NCBI RefSeq assembly: GCF_024679245.1
Contig: NC_090188.1
Location: 34,004,124 to 34,068,123 of the forward strand
Source: Pseudorasbora parva
Lineage: Eukaryota > Chordata > Actinopteri > Cypriniformes > Gobionidae
Reading direction: 5' to 3'
DNA length: 64,000 nt
Positions 56,609 through 64,000 of the stretch are shown piece by piece. The notes under the pieces are model-generated. The model was not told where the DNA came from, searched no databases, and was given only the letters and a program-made list of their open reading frames with translations. Every line of letters begins with the position of its first letter. Position 1 is the first letter of the stretch. A program made the position numbers and the translations under genes.

Positions 56609-57700
56609 AGTGTGATACATAGGCTGATTGCAACTTTAGATTTGACTCTTATTGTCATAAATTATTGCCATTGTTTAATTTAGATTTAGGCTTTATATTA
56701 GTAAGGGTTCAGATCCACATGACCACCATATAAAACACATTAGAGCAAAAGAACAGCCAGACAAATACAAATCGAGATGTATATGTATGATATGAAACTG
56801 TCCATGAGATGTTGTTTGAGATACTGCTACACTTTACAGAGAGTATGACATCAGTTTCGATGTTGTTGTGGGTTTCAGTCTGGAAGGGTGTGTCCATTTT
56901 ACAAATGTCTCAGCTTTGACAGCACTGTGCTTCTCATGAGGTCAAGATACCTGTGGGTCACATGACAAAGAATACATTTTCGACACAATCCAAAAAGGAA
57001 TTGATTTTGTTTAGAATCTAAGCATACAGAAAATGTCCTGATGTGAAATGCTCAGGAAGTAGTGGCTGGGGGTTGGGCCACAATCTGCCCAAACTTGCTC
57101 ACCTGGTTTCTAATGCTTTCTTTGAGTTTTGATGCCTATGTCTCTGTCGTTTTGTTGGGGTTGTCAATCCTACCCTTTTTACATTTAATTGGCACAAGTG
57201 TTTACATTGATCAAAACAGTAGTAGTAATAGTTTAGTAGTAGTAACAGTAATAGTTTTAGCTTTTTAACATGTAGCCCTAATGAAAAGCTTGTATGGTAT
57301 TTTACATTATATTCGACTAGAGAATGTGTTCATCTAAATATTAATATCTTTCCAAATGTGTAAACCACAATAATCACATATCAAAACTGACATTGATATA
57401 AATTACGGTTTTACCTTAAAATAGTTTTTCTTGTAAATCCTCACCTCAGGAGGTAATGGTCACGACTGACAATGGTTTTACCTGAGCAGCTTTCCATTTT
57501 TTTTACTTATTTGACTCAATTCTAAATAATTAAACTGGTTGTGCTATACCCATAATTTCTATTACTCCTATGTAAGCATTTAAGTTATTCTTAATATTTG
57601 GTGGCAATACTTTTTATTCATCTCATAATTAAACATTAGTTTCTATATATATATATCTATAAACTCAATTAAACGTCAATATGTGACCCTGGGAATATGT
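55790..57700. other. Unassigned AT-rich DNA
   Basis: No gene or recognised repeat apart from the dinucleotide tract at 56525-56602 and an A-rich run at 56270-56292. Confidence 0.5.
56525..56602. repeat. (GT)n(AT)n compound microsatellite
   Basis: GT to about 56553, then AT to about 56601. Confidence 0.95.
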
Positions 57701-57750
57701 AGGCCTATTTGAGACGGCAGTGGATCAGTGGGGCGACAGTCGCTCAGTGT

Positions 57751-57992
57751 GGTGGCAGTGGATCAGTGGGCGACAGTGGCTCAGTGGTAGGTTGTCTAAA
57801 CCGGAAGGTTGGTGGTTCAATCCCCGGTTCCATCTGGCCAAGTGTCGTGGTGTCGGGTTAGCAAGACAGTTGCTAACCTGACATCCCTGACATCGCCATC
57901 GGTGTATGAATGGGTGAATGTGAGGCAAAATGTAAAGCACTTTGGATGGCCACAGGGTCTGTTAAAAGCGCTATATAAATGCAGTCCATTTA
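57751..57992 (+). mobile_element. tRNA-derived SINE with L2-like tail
   Basis: A-box-like TGGCTCAGTGGTAGG and B-box-like GGTTCAATCCC, then GTAAAGCACTTTGGATGGCC and a tail AAAGCGCTATATAAATGCAG. The tail resembles that of L2 LINEs such as 18395-18420, so L2 machinery probably moved it. A partial second head (CAGTGGATCAGTGG...CGACAG) precedes it at 57714-57750. Confidence 0.75.
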
Positions 57993-57999
57993 CCCTGGA

Positions 58000-58700
58000 A
58001 CACAAAACCAGTTAAAAGTCGCACAGGTGTTTGTGCTCAAAATGATACATTTTGCTTTAATGCCAAAAAATCAGAAATCAGGATATTACAGAGCATGTTC
58101 CAATAATATATTTTGTAAATTTCCTAGCATAAATATATCGAAAATGTATTATTTGTAGTAATATGCATTGCTAGTAGGCAGGACTCAATCTGGACAACTT
58201 TTAAGGCGATTTTTTTTTTCCAATATTTTATTTTATTTATTTATTTTTGCACCCTCAGATTTCAGATTTTTTTTTTATTCAGCTTTCAGGTGATCTTAAT
58301 AAAATAATAATAAAAAGAAATTCCCTCATTATTGCACTTTGAATCACAGTTGTGTATGAAATGTAGGCTAAATGATAACCTACATATAAATAAACTTAGT
58401 CACCTTGTGTTTCATTTCGGGAGCCTTGGTCATATAGGCTAAGCTACACCCTGCAGCAATGCTGCAGTTTCAACTGATAGGTAGGTAGGCTATCAGAGTT
58501 TGCATGTGTCGAGTTTCAGCCGAAAATCTTTGTTGGTGCTTTCATTTCCAAAATGGAGAAAGAACGGTTTGCGTTTCGATGCGTCAAATGGCCAAATATG
58601 GTCATGGGCGGAAAAAGGTGAGTCTGTTAAGAATTAAATCCGCCCACTTAAGCCTGACGTTTCTCAAACAGGTATACATAATTTGTCACCTGTAGCGCGT
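58000..58700. other. Intergenic DNA upstream of epcam
   Basis: AT-rich with T-runs at 58210 and 58268. No gene seen. Confidence 0.5.
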
Positions 58701-58739
58701 TAACATCAGTCTTTTGGCGGGGTAGAGAGAGCGAAGACC

Positions 58740-58790
58740 TGCTGGATCTAATCTGTATAAAGCTCAAAGTCTAACATACTATCAAGTGGA
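58740..58790 (+). promoter_or_regulatory. Possible core promoter of epcam
   Basis: A TATA-like GTATAAAG lies near 58756, about 225 bp upstream of the epcam ATG, within a GC-richer island than the flanking AT-rich DNA. The transcription start is not known; this is inference from position. Confidence 0.3.
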
Positions 58791-58981
58791 GTAACTCACC
58801 TTGGTTGGATTGCGTTCGGATTTCAAGCTTAGCAGAGGTATTTTTGGTAAGGAGACCTTAAGCGTTTTAGTAATACAATTGCGCATTCTGGGTATTAACA
58901 TAGATCTACGCATCAGTTACTCGTACGGAGTGACTTATAACGCCGAAACTGTTGGTTTTTGTTTTTCAGTTCTTACCCGTG

Positions 58982-59182
58982 ATGAAGGTTTTAATCGCCT
59001 TGTTTGTGGTGGTGTTAGTGGATGTGGTCGCTTCAGATTGTAAGTAATTTTGTTTTTAAAAGAGACTTAAATGTAGTGCATTTACATAGTGAAATCTACA
59101 TCGGGTTAAATTGTTTCAAAATGTGTAATCCTTGTCGTTATAAACTTGGAAGTCAAACAAAACAAAGAGATTCTGGGTGTGG

Positions 59183-59219
<37 letters not shown>

Positions 59220-60960
59220 GGGGGGGGGGGTTAAACTGTACTGCTCGGGTTATACGTTTAAAACTTGTTATATCTACCAACCTTTTAGGACGTTTAAACC
59301 AACACTTTATTTTAACCCAACAGGTCCTTCAACTATTTGTAATTCTATGAAATGGGCGAGATGTGACGGAACCCCATGCCAGTGCACTCTTCAGTTGTCT
59401 GACACTGTTAAGCAGCCGCTTGATTGTGAAAAGTGTGAGTTTTTCTCTTGAATGGTTTTGGATTGTTTTATGGGTAGTTTGACATCCCTTCTGAAGTGTA
59501 TAACTTTATGGGAAAAAAGGTCTAAACTAGCCTGGTTTACTACCTTTTGGTTTCCCAGTGTGGTTTTAGAGGACTAAAACCACTCTCTTCTACTTAAGTA
59601 TATTAAATGGTCTTTCTATCCTCCCTCCCCAAAGTGGTTCCCAAATGCTTCCTCATGAAAGCGGAGATGTACCGTGCCAGAAATGGCCTGAGCACAAGAT
59701 CAATTGGTGGGAAGCCAGTAGAGACTGCCTTTGTGGACAATGATGGCATCTATGATCCAGACTGTGATGCTAATGGGAAGTTCAGGAATCGCCAGTGTAA
59801 CAACACTGAAGTGTGCTGGTGCGTCAACAGTGCTGGCGTACGTAGAAGTGACAAGGGAGACAATACCCTCACCTGTGAGCCTGCGGATACCTAGTGAGTG
59901 CTCTTGTATTAGCAAAACATGTTAACAGGACGGACGTCTGACTGACACCCAGTATAAGGTGTGGTCTGTATTTGTTTTTGTGGAAGTGCAGCTGGTCTGA
60001 TGACAATGTCATTCCTCCCCCCCCCCAAAATCTAGTTGGGTTCGCCTGGAAATGAAGCATAAAGAAGTACCTTTGGCTCTTGACTCCACCAAACTGAAGA
60101 CGTATGTAATTGTTTTTTTTTTCTACATTTATGTAGATTCTGAAACCCTGTTAGAGGGTCTTTGTTAATTTAAAGATATACATTTTTTTTTTTTTTTTTT
60201 GTAGTGGAATTCAAAATGCTTTGCTGGAACGCTACAAGTTGGAGAAGGAACGTGTGACTGATGTTAAGGTAAGGCCTTAACCATTATAATGCAACCCCTC
60301 AACTTGTCTGCTTGTGGTACAGAACCTAACAAATCTCTCCCCCCCCCATCTCTAGTATGACAAAGATAGCCGTCTCATTGTTGTGGATGTCCAAAAAGAA
60401 AAGGGACAACCCCTTCCGGACCTGGCCCTCATGAGTTACTACATGGAGAAGGATGTAAGTTGCGTTTTTATAATATATTTTAATGTCTAGTTTTATATTT
60501 TGTAATATGTTCTCATCTGTCTTCCATAGATCAAAGCTCTTCCTCTTTTTGCTGATGATAAAAAAACATTTGAGCTCAGTGTTGAGGGATCAAAGGTGTC
60601 CATGGAGAATATCCTTGTGTACTATGTAGATGACAAGGCACCCACTTTCACCATGCAGAAGTTGACTGGTGGCATCATTGCTGTCATTGTGGTGGTCAGC
60701 TTGATTGTGCTTGCAGGACTTCTTGTTCTGGTAAGTGCACATGTAAACTGTGTCTAGATGCATTTATGTGACTGTTGTCTAACTGTTGTTGTTCTTCTAG
60801 TTCTTGCTTGCACGTCGACAGAAGGCCCAGTACAGTAAAGCACAGGTTAGTTTTTTTTTTTTTTAATTCAAACTTTGCTATTGTCCCGACGGAGAGCAAG
60901 TTTCTGTTTTTAACACTTTTCCTTCTCTTGCAGCCCAGAGAGATGGAGACGATGTCTTAA
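58982..60960 (+). CDS. epcam: Epithelial cell adhesion molecule (EpCAM), complete
   Basis: Nine coding exons: 58982-59039, 59324-59434, 59635-59893, 60036-60101, 60205-60268, 60356-60454, 60530-60730, 60801-60845, 60934-60960. They total 309 codons (human EpCAM has 314) with consistent phase and GT-AG sites. Seen: a signal peptide (MKVLIALFVVVLVDVVAS); a cysteine-rich N-terminal domain with CDGTPCQC; a thyroglobulin type-1 domain with CNNTEVCWCV; a cysteine-poor region; a membrane helix near residues 260-285 (GGIIAVIVVVSLIVLAGLLVL); and a short tail with ARRQKAQYSK, ending METMS. Known role: homotypic cell adhesion and signalling in epithelia, regulated by intramembrane cleavage. The whole gene spans only 2 kb, with short introns and no transposon inside. 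Exon 5-like boundaries match the usual nine-exon EPCAM structure. The paralogue TACSTD2 is intronless in mammals, so it is unlikely here. Confidence 0.96.
59185..59230. repeat. (GT)n plus G-run in epcam intron 1
   Basis: GT tract to 59216 followed by 14 G. Confidence 0.95.
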
Positions 60961-61210
60961 AGCTATTAATGATGTCCCATGTATTTGAGTTGGACACTGG
61001 AATGTGCAACCATTCTGAAGCATAGACCCGTTTCATATGATCCTTTCATACTGGGAAAATTGTGTCTGTTACAAGCTGGGTACTCTTGTTTTTAAATGTC
61101 AGTTACATGTTTGCTATTTAATGAGGGGTCATTTTCAATTGGATCACCATTTTAACATTGTACAGTTTGTGACTTGTAAATTTTTAATAAAATTTGTTAA
61201 ATGTCATGGT
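60961..61210 (+). other. epcam 3' UTR with poly(A) signal
   Basis: The stretch after the TAA at 60960 has no ORF and carries AATAAA at 61186-61191, followed by a T-rich tract. Cleavage is expected around 61205-61215. Confidence 0.7.
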
Positions 61211-61314
61211 CTCTTTATGTACCTTTTTATTCCTAATATATCTGCCATATGACAGTATAAATAATGATTGACCTTAATGACGAGAAGGCCTACTGCAAAA
61301 CGATTTTTATTTTT

Positions 61315-61435
61315 TTTTGACCAAGATTTGTCACTTTCAGCCCAGGGCAAGCTATGCTGTAACTGTTTGTTGCACAAGATTCATCACGGAAGTAAACCTT
61401 CAAATTCTAGTCATAGTGACTTGTTTTAGGGTTAA
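61315..61435. repeat. Dispersed repeat, partner of 31490-31612
   Basis: See the 31490 entry; shares TTTCAGCCCAGGGCAA and CAAATTCTAGTCAT. Confidence 0.6.
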
Positions 61436-61439
61436 TGTC

Positions 61440-63320
61440 ATGAATGCTTGGTTTTGTTTTTTGGTCACTGACTGATTTCTATGCATAGGCTACTGGTAAA
61501 TGGTGCAATTATTTTATGCTACAAGATGTATAACAAAGCAGTTTGCAATATGAAGCAGCGTAACCTAATCGCTGGAAGCAGATGGTTGTGAGTTACATTT
61601 AGTTTTTCAGAGCATGATTTTACTTTAAAATTAAAGTGTAGAATGCAAGTGTTATAAATAATACATGACCTAAAGTGTCTAATAGATTCAGTTGTATGAG
61701 CAGAATTTGGAACAAAGGGGCTGTTTATTGACCTAAAGCTGCTGACCATTTGCAGAGGTCTAATAATTAAACCCATGAGAGAGCTTTGCATTGAGCTTTT
61801 TTTGAAATACTGGTTAGACCGGTTGCTCAAGTTTCAGGCCACTATGTCATTGTGGTATGACTTACACAAATGTGTGACTAACAAAGTCATCAACCTCCTC
61901 TCATGAACCAGGAATCTGTCTTTACTCATGTTCTGGATGAGGAGTCTTAAAGGCTTTAACAGGTGCATTAATGAATGACCAATATTAATGAAAAGCTTTC
62001 CCAGACTTGCTCAGTAGAAATGGTAAGTTACAAATGTGTACAAGAATAGCAAAGACATTGTTACATGACTTGTGACAAAAGTCCAATGTAAGAAATGAAG
62101 AAATCTTTACACAAAAGCTTGGCTGCCACTCCCTTGCTTTCAATTCTAGTTCCTCTGTATTTTTCCCAGAAGAGCTTTGAGCATTTGTTTCTCAAACTAG
62201 TTTAGACAGGTTTAGGTGGATCACGTTGCCCTCCCCCAACCATGCTAACACTTGAGTTGGGAGTCAGTTTGTGTTTCCATGGCAGAGAAGGAGGGATTAA
62301 ATAACAAAGCCCGTCAGATGAGTGTGGGGAGGGATATTTGTGTGATGGTTCACTCCTTGCCTGTTTCGCTTCACATTATCAATGATACTTAAAAGGCACA
62401 ATTTGGTTATGATCAAATGTAGTAAAGAAATAACATGTTACATCCTTGGCTTTAGAGTGTACAAGTCGTCCATCTTAAATAGTTTTCAAGTATCAGGTGT
62501 TAATCTAACATGCACACTGTGTGCTATGACTCTGCAATCCTGCTTTAAGAATAATAAAAGGACAGATGATGACAACCTGTTTGAATTGAAGGGTAAATAG
62601 TTTAAGTAACATACCAAAATAATCAAAAAGAATGGATTTGATTCAGTGTAATGAAGTGAAGGAGTGCCAGAAGAACACAAAGAAAAACAGCTGCCAAGTA
62701 GGAAGGTATGGGGAAAATACCTTTTTTTATTCCACTGTTTTGGGAAATGGTCGGAAGTGTGGTAACCAACTGAGGCATCAAGTCACAACAAGCATTTGGG
62801 ATTACAAGTACTGATGACGAGAAGCCAAACAATCCTTTCTGTCCTGTATATAAAACATTTGAGATCAACCTCTCATTGATAGGTTGAGTAAATTAGCATG
62901 CACATAATAATTTGGTGAACTGTAGCCGTCTTGATTTCCTGAAGAGTATAGGTATTATATGCAGTAGACACACTAACATGCTCATGGTCTGCCATTTATA
63001 AAATATGCTTATTTAGAAATATCCAATTTAACTGATTAAAAGTGTCAGTAAAGACATATAGCATATCCTATTTCAAATATAAGCTGTTCTAACTTTCTAT
63101 TCAGACTTTCTACCCTGAAAAATATTTATAATGGTTTCAACATAAATATGTAAAGTTTATTTCCACCTACTTCGGCACACCTGCCAGTCTATTTTCAACA
63201 AGTGATCCCAAAGAGCTTGATTAGCTTCACCTGTCTTTAATTACGGTGGAGCTAAACTCTGCAAGATAGTGGGTCCCCAGGAGCAGGGTGGAAGACCTGT
63301 AATGTGTAGGGTAGGCTATG
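61440..63320. other. Unassigned DNA downstream of epcam
   Basis: No gene, tRNA or clear transposon seen; short ORFs only. Confidence 0.5.
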
Positions 63321-63324
63321 GCCG

Positions 63325-63565
63325 TTTGTGTTATCTGTTTTACTATGTTCTGATTAGTTAATTGTGCTCCACCTTTGTTCTGTTAATTTTCTCTTTAGCT
63401 CCCATGTTTAGTTCTTGCATGTAAGTCCTCAGTCCTCCCTCAGTTCTAGTCCTGCTTGGTTCTAGTTTATGTTTGTGTGGTTTTATTCCTGTCTATAGTT
63501 CATTATGGAAGTTGAAGTTCTAGTGTTCTCTTTTTGTCTTCCTACATACCGTGACAATATGGAGC
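63325..63565 (+). other. Possible LTR relic
   Basis: T-rich block with TTAGTTAATTGTGCTCCACC and ending CCTACATACCGTGACA resembles the end of a fish LTR (ACCGTGACA). No start or target duplication found. Confidence 0.3.
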
Positions 63566-63589
63566 AGCACAAATGTTTCAGTCAGCATA

Positions 63590-63690
63590 TTAGAATGATT
63601 TCTGAAGGATCATGTGACATTGAAGACTAAAGTAATGTACATGATGAAATGCATTTATTAATATTTCACAATATTGCTGTTTTTACTCTG
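63590..63690. repeat. Dispersed repeat shared with 25940-26165
   Basis: GGATCATGTGACATTGAAGA then CTAAAGTAATG; same family and orientation as near 26030. Confidence 0.5.
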
Positions 63691-64000
63691 ATCAAATTGA
63701 GCAGACTTCTTTCATAAATCTCTTTCACAAAATAATGACCACAAACTTGAATGGTTTTTTATAACTTATGATGAATTTCTTTTTAAAAACAGATACAATT
63801 TTATTTTTATTTTTAATAAGAACATTTTTTTAAAAATCATAAAATTGTATAATAGTCAATATTAATAGAAAATACACATTTAAAATAAATATAATTAACT
63901 AAAACATTATCTGTCATAGTGTCCCTTGTTCATTGATGAAATATAATGCTTTGGCTTAATAAAAACATCTTGAATCTCACACTGCCTGTTTAGTTCACCG

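Noticed and set aside
54250..56610. Repeat arrays as a CRISPR-like or centromeric array
   Set aside because: Simple di- and tetranucleotide repeats without spacers or a higher-order unit.
57751..57830. Functional tRNA gene
   Set aside because: A- and B-box-like motifs are present, but the sequence continues into a SINE body with an L2-like tail and no cloverleaf acceptor pairing is visible.

Overview
The window looks like teleost nuclear DNA, most likely from a cyprinid. It has intron-rich vertebrate genes with GT-AG splicing, an EpCAM gene of the usual nine-exon layout, tRNA-derived SINEs with LINE-type tails, many TIR transposons, and fish-type L2, DIRS and Ty3/gypsy retroelements. No bacterial features, CRISPR arrays, rRNA genes or stand-alone tRNA genes were seen.

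Two host genes are supported. (1) Minus strand, 15242 down to 4001, running off the left side: a large secreted or membrane protein. In order it has a signal peptide, 34 EGF-like modules packed into two giant exons plus one single-module exon, a NIDO domain, an AMOP domain and the start of a VWD domain. This is MUC4-like order with an EGF array in place of the mucin repeat. Reading phase agrees across all nine exons. The rest of the VWD and the C-terminus are not visible. (2) Plus strand, 58982-60960: a complete epcam gene, nine coding exons and 309 codons, with signal peptide, cysteine-rich N-terminus, thyroglobulin type-1 domain, one membrane helix, a short basic tail and a poly(A) signal at 61186.

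The 43 kb between them, and the left 4 kb, are mostly transposon layers. 424-1308 is an AT-rich TIR element and 1320-3097 a decayed Tc1-like element. 16062-18427 is a 5'-truncated L2 LINE carrying a nested DNA transposon. 20916-22049 and 26178-26367 are foldback elements. 26603-27969, 51398-51986 and possibly 54703-55778 are TTAA-flanked elements. 28665-30450 is an LTR element with a perfect 5-bp target duplication but unequal LTRs. 32301-37626 is a DIRS-type tyrosine-recombinase retrotransposon with all three ORFs open, inverted terminal repeats and an internal region complementary to both ends. 38471 to about 45010 is a decayed Ty3/gypsy element whose 5' LTR was invaded by a (GT)n tract, a hairpin-bearing repeat and a hAT element with an 8-bp duplication. 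45309-53531 holds two copies of a Kolobok-like repeat, a minisatellite and a solo-LTR-like block. 54-58.8 kb is microsatellites, a SINE and otherwise unassigned sequence.

The most notable object is the DIRS element: its termini, circle-junction sequence and catalytic motifs all look functional, which suggests recent activity. The giant multi-EGF exons are the most unusual feature of the host genes. No new multi-gene system was recognised. Family names are from motif recall and inspection by eye; no database search was run.
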